NCBI GenBank assembly: GCA_902806395.1
Contig: CADCWH010000125.1
Coordinates: 1 to 6,145 of the forward strand
Origin: an uncultured Thermomicrobiales bacterium
GTDB taxonomy: Bacteria; Chloroflexota; Chloroflexia; Thermomicrobiales; UBA6265
Length of the DNA: 6,145 nt
Reading direction: 5' to 3'
In this document: positions 1-6,055 of the stretch, piece by piece
Position numbering within the stretch: the stretch's first letter is position 1
Layout: the number at the start of each line of letters is the position of its first letter
The notes under the pieces: generated by a model
What the model was told of the DNA's origin: nothing
Database searches by the model: none
What the model saw: only the letters and a program-made list of their open reading frames with translations
Program-made: the position numbers and the translations under genes

Positions 1-1
1 C

Positions 2-280
2 GAGGGATCGAACCTTCCCGGCAATCCCCCGGTCAGCGTCCTGATCGTCTCCCAGTTCACCCTCTACGCCGACCTGCGAAAGGGTCGCCGCCCCAGCTTC
101 GTCGGGGCGGCCCCGCCGGAGATCGCCGCCCCGCTGGTCGAGCGCTTCGCCGCCGCGATCGCTGCCCGGGACCTCCCGGTCGCCACCGGCCGGTTCGGCG
201 CCGACATGAGGGTCGAATCGGTCAACGACGGCCCTGTCACCCTCTGGCTCGACTCGGACGACTTGGGGCCGGACGGCTGA
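2..280 (+). CDS. dtd: D-aminoacyl-tRNA deacylase, C-terminal part (5' end outside window)
   Basis: This enzyme hydrolyses the ester bond of D-aminoacyl-tRNAs, and of glycine mischarged on tRNA-Ala, in the cytoplasm, so that tRNA is recycled and wrong residues stay out of proteins. The 92 visible residues carry both signatures of the DTD family: SQFTL at visible residues 17-21, followed by [12 protein letters not shown], and the Gly-cisPro motif NDGPVT at 75-80. The conserved GRFGADM stretch lies just before it. The family is usually about 145-150 residues, so roughly the first 55 are missing because the window begins inside the gene; there is no sign of internal damage. The C-terminus, [12 protein letters not shown], is of normal extent. 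The next gene on the same strand starts about 530 bases later, so they are probably not cotranscribed. Family assignment is firm from the two motifs; the start and upstream partner cannot be seen. Confidence 0.95.
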   Translation, partial: EGSNLPGNPPVSVLIVSQFTLYADLRKGRRPSFVGAAPPEIAAPLVERFAAAIAARDLPVATGRFGADMRVESVNDGPVTLWLDSDDLGPDG

Positions 281-327
281 CCGTTCACCGGCGTACGGGA
301 CGACGGATCGGCGCGGACGGGTTTGCA

Positions 328-350
328 GAGTCGACGTTCACGCGCGACTC
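328..350 (+). terminator. Possible stem-loop terminator after dtd
   Basis: GAGTCG at 328-333 pairs with CGACTC at 345-350. With A334 bulged out, CG at 335-336 also pairs with CG at 343-344, giving an 8-bp bulged stem and a 6-base loop. It lies 48 bases after the dtd stop codon, a reasonable place for a terminator. No T-rich tract follows, so termination activity is inferred from position only. Confidence 0.25.
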
Positions 351-540
351 ACCTGGGTCGCCCACCCGAACCAGATCACCCATCCGGTCATCCCGTGCGG
401 AGAACAGCGACTCGACACCATGTCGGTTTCTCCCAGGTTTATGTTCGATCGGTAGGATCGGGCCGGGGTGCGACCTTTTCGCTGCGTGTCATCTAGTCGA
501 GCCAGAGACGAAACGCGGCGAGCGAGATCTGGGCGCGGTC

Positions 541-559
541 GCGTTGGCCAAACCAACGC
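541..559 (+). other. Perfect 7-bp stem-loop in the amidohydrolase upstream region
   Basis: GCGTTGG (541-547), loop CCAAA (548-552), CCAACGC (553-559). The arms are perfectly complementary. It lies about 250 bases upstream of the amidohydrolase start. No T tract follows, so it is not a standard terminator. It could be an operator palindrome, part of a leader RNA or a chance repeat. Confidence 0.4.
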
Positions 560-802
560 TCGTCCCCTCGGGTATCGCCGTCGGACCGCCGTGTCGACCG
601 TTTCCGCTGTCCTCGGATCACTGCCGACGGTGCATCGAACGGCGCATCCACATCGGGATCTCACCGGTGCGGAGGACGGTGACACCTTCCCGATGCCCGG
701 ACGCGACTCCGGCGCGCATGGCGTACCATCGCTGCCCCCACTGGTGTGGACGGTGTGGGATCTCGCTGTGCCTGGGGCTAGTGAGGGTCTGGCATATCCA
801 AC

Positions 803-809
803 GGAGGGA
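803..809 (+). promoter_or_regulatory. Ribosome binding site of the amidohydrolase gene
   Basis: GGAGGGA is a strong Shine-Dalgarno match ending two bases before the ATG at 812, with its GGAGG core (803-807) four bases upstream. It is the main reason for choosing this start over the open frames crossing the same region. Confidence 0.75.
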
Positions 810-811
810 CG

Positions 812-2443
812 ATGGTCGATCGCATCCTGGTCAATGGTCGAGTCCACTCGCCGGAGGCGACGGTCCCGATCGCGTCCGCCGTGGCGATCCGGGGGGACCG
901 GATCGTCGCCGTCGGGTCAGACCGAGCAATTGGGGAACTGGCGGCACCGTCCACGCGGGTCGAGGACCTGCGGGGCGCGACGCTGATCCCGGGCCTCATC
1001 GACGCCCATAACCACCTGCTGGCGACCGGCCAGGTGCTGGGTCAGGTCTCGCTCTATGGCTGCCGGGACATCGCCACGATCGTGGATCGGGTGGCCGAAG
1101 CGATCGGGCAGGCCGCTCCGGGGGAGTGGGTCCTCGGGCGGGGCTGGGACGAGAGCTTGCTCGCCGACGGACGCCATCCCACCCGGCACGACCTCGATCG
1201 CGTCGCGCCCGACCACCCCGTCGTGCTGCACCGGGTCTGGAACAAACTGGTCGCCAACTCCGCGGCCCTGCGCCTGGCGGGGATCACCGCCGCGACGCCG
1301 GACCCACCGCGCGACGTTCCCTACGCCGGCTGGATGGAGCGCGACCCAGGGGGCGAGCCGACCGGCCTGTTCCACGACCGGGCCAAGGCGATGGTCACCG
1401 ACGCGATCCCCGCCCCCACTATGGCGGAAATGACCACGGCGATCGGCCGTGCCTGCCGGGCCTACCACGCCGTCGGGCTGACGACGGTGGTAGACCCCGG
1501 TCTGACCCCCGACGAGGTCCGCGCCTACGACCGGGCCGCCCGCGAAGGCGCCCTGACGATCCGGGCCGACCTCCTCCTCGCGGCCTGGGGCTTCGTCCCG
1601 GCCGAAGACGAGGCGGGGTTGCGAGACCGGATCGGTGCGGTCGGGTTCGGCAGTGGCTTCGGGGACGTGCGCCTCCGACTCGGTGGCGCCAAGCTGATGC
1701 CGGACGGCGGGATCGGCGATCGGACGGCGAAGCTCCACCCGGACGAGCACTACCGCGACGAGCCGGACAACCACGGCACGTGGGTCTTTCCGCCCGAGAC
1801 CATCCCCGGGATCGTCCGCTGGCTGCACGACCACGACTTGGCGATCGACAGCCACACCTGCGGGGGCCTGGCCCAAGAGACGATCGTCCGGGCGTACGCG
1901 GAGGCGATGCGCGAGGCGCCGAAGCCGCATCTGCGGCACCGTGTCCACCACGCCTATTTCCCGTCTCGGGACACGCTCGACCTAATGTCCGGACATGGCA
2001 TCGCCGCGCTGGTCTCGGCACCGTTCATCCGTAACCTGGGGGAGAGCTTCGTCGCCTCGCTGGGGGAGGAACGCGCCGCCGACGTGATGCCCACCCGCGC
2101 CTACCTCGACGCCGGGATCACCTTGGCCGGCACCTCCGACAGCCCGGTCGACGACTTCAACCCGTTCACCGGCTGGCAGGCACTCACCACTCGCCAGACC
2201 GTCACTGGCCGCCAGTTCGACCCCGCTCAGGTGCTGACGACGGACGAGGCGCTTGACGCCTACACGACCGGCGCGGCTCGGGCGATCGGTCGGGAGCATG
2301 ATCTGGGGCGCATCGCCTCGGGCTATCTGGCCGACCTGGTCGTGCTGGAACCAGGATCACTCGACCGGGGTACGGCCGAACTGGGCAGCATTGCCCCGCT
2401 GGCGACGATGGTCGGGGGAGCGTGGGTGTTCGACCGGCGGTGA
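812..2443 (+). CDS. YtcJ-like metal-dependent amidohydrolase (Amidohydrolase_3 family)
   Basis: A 543-residue cytoplasmic hydrolase of the amidohydrolase superfamily, COG1574/YtcJ type, whose members hydrolyse C-N bonds (for example N-substituted formamides) with metal ions in a TIM barrel. Residues 1-58 and the last ~60 (ASGYLADLVVLEPGS at 502-516) form the composite beta-sandwich. The metal-binding HxH is H66-N67-H68 in PGLIDAHNHL. The lysine of the K-xx-DG element is K294 in GGAKLMPDGG. Later ligands are H348 (IDSHTCGG), H380 (RVHHA) and D443 (GTSDSPV). Length matches the family (about 530-560). The ATG at 812 is preceded by GGAGGGA (803-809) at good spacing, and the first strand (VDRILVNGRVHSPE) begins immediately, so the start is secure. 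There is no signal peptide. Unusual points are a His where the common RIEHA motif has Glu, and HTCGG in place of the frequent HAIGD. The substrate cannot be told from sequence, and no neighbour suggests one. Confidence 0.9.
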   Translation: MVDRILVNGRVHSPEATVPIASAVAIRGDRIVAVGSDRAIGELAAPSTRVEDLRGATLIPGLIDAHNHLLATGQVLGQVSLYGCRDIATIVDRVAEAIGQAAPGEWVLGRGWDESLLADGRHPTRHDLDRVAPDHPVVLHRVWNKLVANSAALRLAGITAATPDPPRDVPYAGWMERDPGGEPTGLFHDRAKAMVTDAIPAPTMAEMTTAIGRACRAYHAVGLTTVVDPGLTPDEVRAYDRAAREGALTIRADLLLAAWGFVPAEDEAGLRDRIGAVGFGSGFGDVRLRLGGAKLMPDGGIGDRTAKLHPDEHYRDEPDNHGTWVFPPETIPGIVRWLHDHDLAIDSHTCGGLAQETIVRAYAEAMREAPKPHLRHRVHHAYFPSRDTLDLMSGHGIAALVSAPFIRNLGESFVASLGEERAADVMPTRAYLDAGITLAGTSDSPVDDFNPFTGWQALTTRQTVTGRQFDPAQVLTTDEALDAYTTGAARAIGREHDLGRIASGYLADLVVLEPGSLDRGTAELGSIAPLATMVGGAWVFDRR

Positions 2444-2514
2444 CCAGGGGCAGCGTATCGTCCGGGCGCGTTGATCGGGATTCGCGGGTTCACGGCGGGA
2501 TGGGGAAGCGGTCG

Positions 2515-2766
2515 ATGGCTTCCCAGCCTGTCTTGAAGGTCGTCGGATGGGGCCTGGTGATCGTTGCCTTCGGCGCGATCGTGCGGTATGCACTGCTCTT
2601 CTCGCGGGGACGTGACCGACAGGTTCTGGTCGCCCGCGCCGTGACATCGCTTGGAGCCGGAGGTATGCGACCGACCCGATTGACCCGAAACGTGACGCCG
2701 CTGACTGGCGTGTGGCGGCAATCGGGTCAGGGTGCCGTCTCGTCCGCGAGGCCCGTTTCCCGATAG
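2515..2766 (+). CDS. Possible small single-pass membrane protein
   Basis: An 83-residue frame starting MASQPVLKVVGWG, not recognised as a known family. Residues 8-28 form a plausible transmembrane helix (KVVGWGLVIVAFGAIVRYALL), followed by a basic FSRGRDR stretch, which would put the tail in the cytoplasm. GGGGA (2502-2506) lies eight bases before the ATG and could serve as a weak ribosome binding site; an in-frame ATG at 2500 would add five residues. The gene would lie 71 bases after the amidohydrolase stop on the same strand, and its last 40 bases would overlap the end of the convergent penicillin-binding protein gene. Third-position GC in the first 35 codons is about 70%, apparently lower than in the neighbours. 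The second half, rich in Arg, Thr and Ser, does not look folded and may be read-through of non-coding DNA. This is a candidate only; the hydrophobic stretch could be chance. Confidence 0.3.
   Translation: MASQPVLKVVGWGLVIVAFGAIVRYALLFSRGRDRQVLVARAVTSLGAGGMRPTRLTRNVTPLTGVWRQSGQGAVSSARPVSR
2673..2728. terminator. Possible bidirectional terminator between convergent genes
   Basis: GACCCGATTG (2673-2682) and CAATCGGGTC (2719-2728) are a perfect 10-bp inverted repeat around a 36-base centre, which itself contains a short stem ACGCC (2695-2699) / GGCGT (2707-2711). The right arm overlaps the stop codon of the minus-strand gene (2727-2729), so that transcript could fold directly after its last codon, and the plus-strand transcript ends in the same element. 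There is no T tract on either side and the loop is long, so intrinsic termination is plausible but not shown. Confidence 0.4.
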
Positions 2767-5084
2767 GCTTCGAAGATGGCGCGGGTGGCGGGGGCGGCGA
2801 AGGAGCCCCCCTCGCCGATCTGCTCGATCATCACGGTGGTGGCGATCGTGGCATCCTCGCCGTAAGGGCCGAAGGCAGCGAACCAGGAGTGGGGCTTGCT
2901 GTCCCGCTCGGAGGAGATTTGGGCCGTCCCCGTCTTGCCGGCGATCGGGTAGTCATAGGTCGGGCCGAAGACGCGGGCCGAGCCGAACTCGGAGGCGTTG
3001 CTGGTCTGGTCCCGCAGGGCCGACTGGATCTGGCTGATCTGGGTGGCGGACAGGGGTAGCTTGCCCAACTCGACTCGCTCGCCGACCTGCTCCATCGATC
3101 CCCCCGTCGAGCGCAGACGATCGACGATGTAGGGCTGGAGCAGCGTGCCGCCGTTGGCGACCGTCGCGTAGGCATTCGCCATCTGGAGCGGTGTCGACTG
3201 CACGAAGCCCTGGCCGATCGCCAGGTTCACCGCGTCGCCCGTGGACCAATAATCGCCCTGGGTATCCAGCTTCCACTCCGGGTCGGGGACGGTTCCACCG
3301 ACCTCCGGGTAGAAGGGAATGCCGGTCGGGCCGCCGAGGCCAAAGGCCCGGGCCATCTCCGGCAGGGCCATGTCGTCGCGGTCGTCGAGGTCCTGGCCGA
3401 TCTGGTAGAAGACGGTATTGCACGACTGGACCAGGGCCTGGTGCAGGGTCAGCGGACCCTGCTGGGGCGATTCGTACTCGATCACCCAGTCGTTGTAGAC
3501 ATTGCCTTCGAGGAAGAATTGGGCCGGGCAGTCGATGACGGTGTCCCCGGTATAGTCGAGCACCTCCATCGCGGCAGCGGCGGTAATCATCTTGAAGATC
3601 GACCCGGTCGGGTAGGAGCTGTTCGTCGCCCGGTTGATCAGGGGAGTCGACTTCTCGTCGTTGACCCGTTCCCACTCCTTCTGGGTGAAGCCGAGGATGA
3701 AGTCGTTCGGGTCGTAGGTCGGGTGGCTGACCATCGCCAGCACCGCGCCGGTGCGGGGCTCGAGGACCACCGCGCTGCCTCGCTCGTCGCCCTCGACTTC
3801 ACCGATGGCGGCATCGGTTGCCCGCTGCAGGTCCAGGTCGATCGTCAGGACCACGTCCTTGGCGGGTCGGGGCTTGCGCTCGGCGATCAGGTTGCGCTCG
3901 GAGCGGCTCTCGCACTCGACGACCGCCAGGCGGCCGCCCGCGGTGCCGGTCAGCATCTCGTTGGCACCGTACTCCAGACCGGACCGGCCGACGAACGAGC
4001 CCTCGGCGATGGAGGGGTCAGCCTCGATGTCGTCGGCGTTGGCCTGGCTGACGTATCCGGTGATGTGGGCGGTCAGCGGCCCCTCGGGGTAGACCCGGCG
4101 GACGGTCGGCCGCATCCGGACCCCGCCCAGTGTGCCGAGCGGGTCGAGCAGGTCCTGGCCACGCTCCTCGGAGACGAGGGTGAGCGGGACGTCCCACTCG
4201 GGCTCGGCCCCGGCGTAGGCTTCCCGGATTTCGTCCTCGGTCATCTCCAGCAGGCCGCTGAGTTCGGCTAGCAGAGCCCCCTCGTCCTCGATCTCGCCGG
4301 GGACAATGCTGATCTGGAAGACATCGCCGTCGACCGCCAGCACCTCACCATCCCGGGTCAGGATCGAGCCCCGCCGGGCCGGCTCGGCGTCGAACTGCAC
4401 GCAGCCATCGCCCCCCAGGTCGCGGAAGATCAAGCCTGGGGTCCAGGCCACGGCCCAGCCTTCGGCGTCCTTGGCGAGTTGGACCTCGTTCTCCTCGCTG
4501 ATCGTACCGACCAGGTCAGACTCCATGGTCACGGCGACCGGTACGGTCGAGTCGAGCGTCGCCTCGCCGGTGACCTCGACCGCGACGGAGGTGAGGCCGG
4601 CCGCTTCGGCAATGCCCTGGTACCGTCCGACGAAGTCCTCGCGGTTGATCACCCCCTGGGCATCCGCCGACAGCAGGTCGTAGAGGCCGTCGTAGTCGCC
4701 CGCCGACCAGCGCTCGGCCCAAAGAGTGACGACCTCAACCGGACTCGGCCCAGTCGGGGTCGGGCTGGCGGCGGGTGTCGCCGTCGGGCCAGGCGTCGGC
4801 GGAGGCGTCGGGGCAGCGGGAGCATCGGTCGCCGGGACGGCGGTGGGGGCGGGAACGTCGCTCGGAGCCGCCACGGTGGGTGCGATCACCGCGAAGGCGG
4901 GGGAGGTGGGGGTCGGCGCGGCGGCCTGGTCGGCCTGGCCGAGGCCCCCGGCGGTCAGGACATCGCCGCGCACCAGCAAGGCCGCCGCGACCCCGATCAG
5001 GGCCAGCAGCAGGGCCGCCACGGCCCAGGGCCAACGAGCGTTGGCCCGGTGTGGCGCGGCGTAGGGGGAATGGTGACGTGCCAA
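2727..5084 (-). CDS. Class B penicillin-binding protein with MecA_N-like domain (peptidoglycan D,D-transpeptidase)
   Basis: A 785-residue membrane-anchored enzyme that cross-links peptidoglycan stem peptides outside the cytoplasmic membrane. In order: short basic cytoplasmic tail (1-17); transmembrane anchor (about 18-38); Ala/Pro/Thr-rich linker (about 55-115); NTF2-like MecA_N-type domain (about 115-220, with VVTLWAERWSAGDYDGLYDLLS); PBP dimerisation domain (about 235-400, starting ARRGSILTRDGEVLA, with VGRSGLEYGANEMLTG at 365-380); transpeptidase domain (about 410-775). The catalytic motifs are complete: S495-I-F-K498 (SxxK, nucleophile Ser495), S554-C-N556 (SxN) and K717-T-G719 (KTGT). 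The conserved TPLQMANAYATVANGG (631-646) is also present. The frame stays open upstream to 5315, but the TTG at 5084 is preferred: GGAAGGG precedes it, the anchor then begins at residue 18, and the Arg/Pro-rich extension contains a promoter-like sequence. The architecture resembles Bacillus PBP3 and staphylococcal PBP2a; low beta-lactam affinity is not implied by this alone. It appears to be transcribed alone. Confidence 0.93.
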   Translation of the reverse strand: MARHHSPYAAPHRANARWPWAVAALLLALIGVAAALLVRGDVLTAGGLGQADQAAAPTPTSPAFAVIAPTVAAPSDVPAPTAVPATDAPAAPTPPPTPGPTATPAASPTPTGPSPVEVVTLWAERWSAGDYDGLYDLLSADAQGVINREDFVGRYQGIAEAAGLTSVAVEVTGEATLDSTVPVAVTMESDLVGTISEENEVQLAKDAEGWAVAWTPGLIFRDLGGDGCVQFDAEPARRGSILTRDGEVLAVDGDVFQISIVPGEIEDEGALLAELSGLLEMTEDEIREAYAGAEPEWDVPLTLVSEERGQDLLDPLGTLGGVRMRPTVRRVYPEGPLTAHITGYVSQANADDIEADPSIAEGSFVGRSGLEYGANEMLTGTAGGRLAVVECESRSERNLIAERKPRPAKDVVLTIDLDLQRATDAAIGEVEGDERGSAVVLEPRTGAVLAMVSHPTYDPNDFILGFTQKEWERVNDEKSTPLINRATNSSYPTGSIFKMITAAAAMEVLDYTGDTVIDCPAQFFLEGNVYNDWVIEYESPQQGPLTLHQALVQSCNTVFYQIGQDLDDRDDMALPEMARAFGLGGPTGIPFYPEVGGTVPDPEWKLDTQGDYWSTGDAVNLAIGQGFVQSTPLQMANAYATVANGGTLLQPYIVDRLRSTGGSMEQVGERVELGKLPLSATQISQIQSALRDQTSNASEFGSARVFGPTYDYPIAGKTGTAQISSERDSKPHSWFAAFGPYGEDATIATTVMIEQIGEGGSFAAPATRAIFEAYRETGLADETAP

Positions 5085-5094
5085 ATCGGAGGAC

Positions 5095-5100
5095 CCTTCC
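5095..5100 (-). promoter_or_regulatory. Ribosome binding site deciding the TTG start of the penicillin-binding protein gene
   Basis: On the minus strand GGAAGG (5100-5095) lies 10 bases before the TTG at 5084-5082; a further G at 5094 makes it GGAAGGG with 9 bases between. No ATG occurs in frame between 5315 and the membrane anchor, and this is the best-placed site close to it. Confidence 0.5.
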
Positions 5101-5253
5101 GTGGTGGGTGTGGAGATGCGCGCGAGGGGGGAGCGTTCGTCGCGGGTGTGCGGTCCAGCATGGCGCTGGTGACCGTCCGCCCGGCTCCGGGAGGGGCGAG
5201 GGTCGCCACCCCGGGACGCTCTTCGTCGAGACCCGACCACGATTCCTAGCCTA

Positions 5254-5282
5254 ATGCTGCCAGCCGGGAGACGGGGCGTCAA
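5254..5282 (-). promoter_or_regulatory. Candidate sigma70-type promoter of the penicillin-binding protein gene
   Basis: On the minus strand TTGACG (5282-5277) matches the -35 consensus at five of six positions. After exactly 17 bases comes CAGCAT (5259-5254), a weak -10 box with three of six matches including the invariant-type A2 and T6. Transcription would start near 5247, leaving a leader of about 160 bases. The strength rests on the -35 box and the spacing. Its position inside the open extension argues against a start at 5315. Confidence 0.4.
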
Positions 5283-5317
5283 GCGAAATGGCGGGCGGGT
5301 GTGACCGCGAGGCACGG

Positions 5318-5340
5318 GCCCGGCGGATTTCTCGCCGGGC
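5318..5340 (-). other. 8-bp stem-loop upstream of the penicillin-binding protein promoter
   Basis: GCCCGGCG (5318-5325) and CGCCGGGC (5333-5340) are perfect inverted copies around a 7-base loop. It lies 36 bases upstream of the candidate -35 box and about 100 bases downstream of the crcB stop, so it may act as a second crcB terminator or a protein-binding palindrome. There is no T tract after it on the minus strand. Confidence 0.45.
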
Positions 5341-5403
5341 AGTACTTTCGTCTCGGCCTACCTTTATGAACGCCCGGGGCGGTCCGCCGGTTTCGTGCCA
5401 GCC

Positions 5404-5435
5404 CTGGGCGGCCCGGTCACGACCGGGCCGCCCAG
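5404..5435 (-). terminator. 15-bp inverted repeat, probable crcB terminator
   Basis: Bases 5404-5418 and 5421-5435 are perfect reverse complements (left arm CTGGGCGGCCCGGTC) with only AC between, so the folded form would have about 14 GC-rich pairs and a 4-base loop. It begins eight bases after the crcB stop codon, where an intrinsic terminator belongs. The minus-strand sequence after it (GGCTGGCACG) has no T run, so either termination in this genome does not need one or the element works in another way, for example as a 3' end stabiliser. Confidence 0.65.
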
Positions 5436-5443
5436 CGACTCCC

Positions 5444-5818
5444 TCATCGGAGCCAGGCCCGGCCGATTGCCAGACCAACGGCGCAGGCTAGAAGGCCGAT
5501 CCCGTTGGTGAGGGCGAGATACGCGACGGCGGCGGACCAGCGGCCATCCTCCATGAGTCCGATCGTCTCCCGGGCGAAGGCGCTGAGGGTGGTGTAGCCA
5601 CCGAGGAAGCCGACGACCAGCAGCAGCCGAGTTGGGTCCGTCGTCGCCCGACCCGCCAAGACCGCGACGATGACCCCCATCAGGAGGGCGCCCGACCCGT
5701 TGACGACCAGCGTCCCCAGCGGGAATACCACCCCGCTCGTCCCCATCACCCACCGCCCGACGACGTACCGGGCAATGGCCCCCGCGAAACCGCCCACCCC
5801 GACCCAGATCACGTCCAC
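5444..5818 (-). CDS. crcB: CrcB/Fluc fluoride ion channel
   Basis: A 124-residue integral membrane protein of the CrcB/Fluc family, which forms dual-topology dimers that let fluoride leave the cytoplasm and so protects metal-dependent enzymes from it. Length is typical (about 120-130) and four hydrophobic segments are visible, about 5-25, 31-55, 64-87 and 96-119. Family signatures are GGFAGAIARY (9-18), GTLVVNGSG (35-43) with the conserved pore Asn N40, and GFLGGYTTLSAF (70-81), the family's GGxTTFSTF motif. In that motif Leu78 replaces the first phenylalanine of the fluoride-coordinating F-box, while Phe81 keeps the second. The start is GTG at 5818, with GGGAGG (5828-5823) four bases upstream. 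The gene stands alone with a strong inverted repeat after its stop; no second crcB is seen here, so it may work as a homodimer or pair with one elsewhere. No crcB-type fluoride riboswitch was recognised upstream. Confidence 0.93.
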   Translation of the reverse strand: MDVIWVGVGGFAGAIARYVVGRWVMGTSGVVFPLGTLVVNGSGALLMGVIVAVLAGRATTDPTRLLLVVGFLGGYTTLSAFARETIGLMEDGRWSAAVAYLALTNGIGLLACAVGLAIGRAWLR

Positions 5819-6055
5819 GCGTCCTCCCGCGATGCCTCCGGACGATGGTCCCTGACCCGGTCATCGTAGCGCCAGACGACCCCTTCGACTCGCGGCGTCC
5901 CAGCGTCCCAATCGCATGACGATTCCCAGGGTCTCGTCTGCCCCGAGCCCACGGGCCCATGGACGGCCGTGCACCCCTGGTCCATCATGGGGACCACTGG
6001 ATCGAGGCGAGGTCAGGCATCCGGCCATTTCCCGTCCGACCGTGGTTGGAGCGCG

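Larger units (their letters stand above)
281..811. other. Long intergenic stretch between dtd and the amidohydrolase gene
   Basis: About 530 bases without a convincing gene. Open frames exist on both strands, but they run into the amidohydrolase gene in the wrong frame, have Arg/Pro/Ser/Cys-rich low-complexity translations typical of GC-rich non-coding DNA, and lack a ribosome binding site. It holds a bulged stem-loop at 328-350 and a perfect 7-bp stem-loop at 541-559. A TATGTT sequence at 440-445 resembles a -10 box, but no -35 box sits at normal distance. No tRNA or known riboswitch core was recognised by eye. The promoter of the amidohydrolase gene should be here but could not be placed. 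Confidence 0.6.
5085..5443. other. Intergenic region between crcB and the penicillin-binding protein gene
   Basis: About 360 bases of non-coding DNA between two minus-strand genes. It contains, in minus-strand order, a 15-bp inverted repeat (5435-5404), an 8-bp stem-loop (5340-5318), a promoter-like pair (5282-5254) and a leader of about 160 bases to the TTG at 5084. Several frames run through it, but their translations are Arg/Pro-rich with no recognisable domain. No known riboswitch core was recognised in the leader. Confidence 0.6.

Noticed and set aside
338..847. 169-codon minus-strand frame upstream of and into the amidohydrolase gene
   Set aside because: Its translation is Arg/Ser/Pro-rich with no domain, and it overlaps the well-supported start of the amidohydrolase gene in antisense.
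544..1011. 155-codon plus-strand frame with a Cys-rich patch (CPHWCGRCG)
   Set aside because: The few cysteines suggested a zinc-binding site, but the frame overlaps 200 bases of the amidohydrolase gene, has no convincing ribosome binding site, and the rest looks like random GC-rich translation.
917..1951. 344-codon antisense frame inside the amidohydrolase gene
   Set aside because: Long antisense frames are expected opposite GC-rich genes. The plus strand carries all the amidohydrolase motifs and this frame has none.
3441..4271. 276-codon plus-strand frame opposite the penicillin-binding protein gene
   Set aside because: A shadow of the minus-strand gene, with Gly/Val/Asp-rich translation and no domain.
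5085..5247. T-box-like sequence (TGGACCGCAC on the minus strand) in the penicillin-binding protein leader
   Set aside because: Only a loose resemblance to the antiterminator motif, with no specifier stem or terminator, and a penicillin-binding protein is not an expected T-box target.
5819..5940. Fluoride (crcB-type) riboswitch upstream of crcB
   Set aside because: Expected from gene identity, but the minus-strand leader does not show the conserved core I know for this class. There is only a weak stem, ACGATG (5842-5847) / CATCGT (5862-5867). A covariance model search would be decisive.
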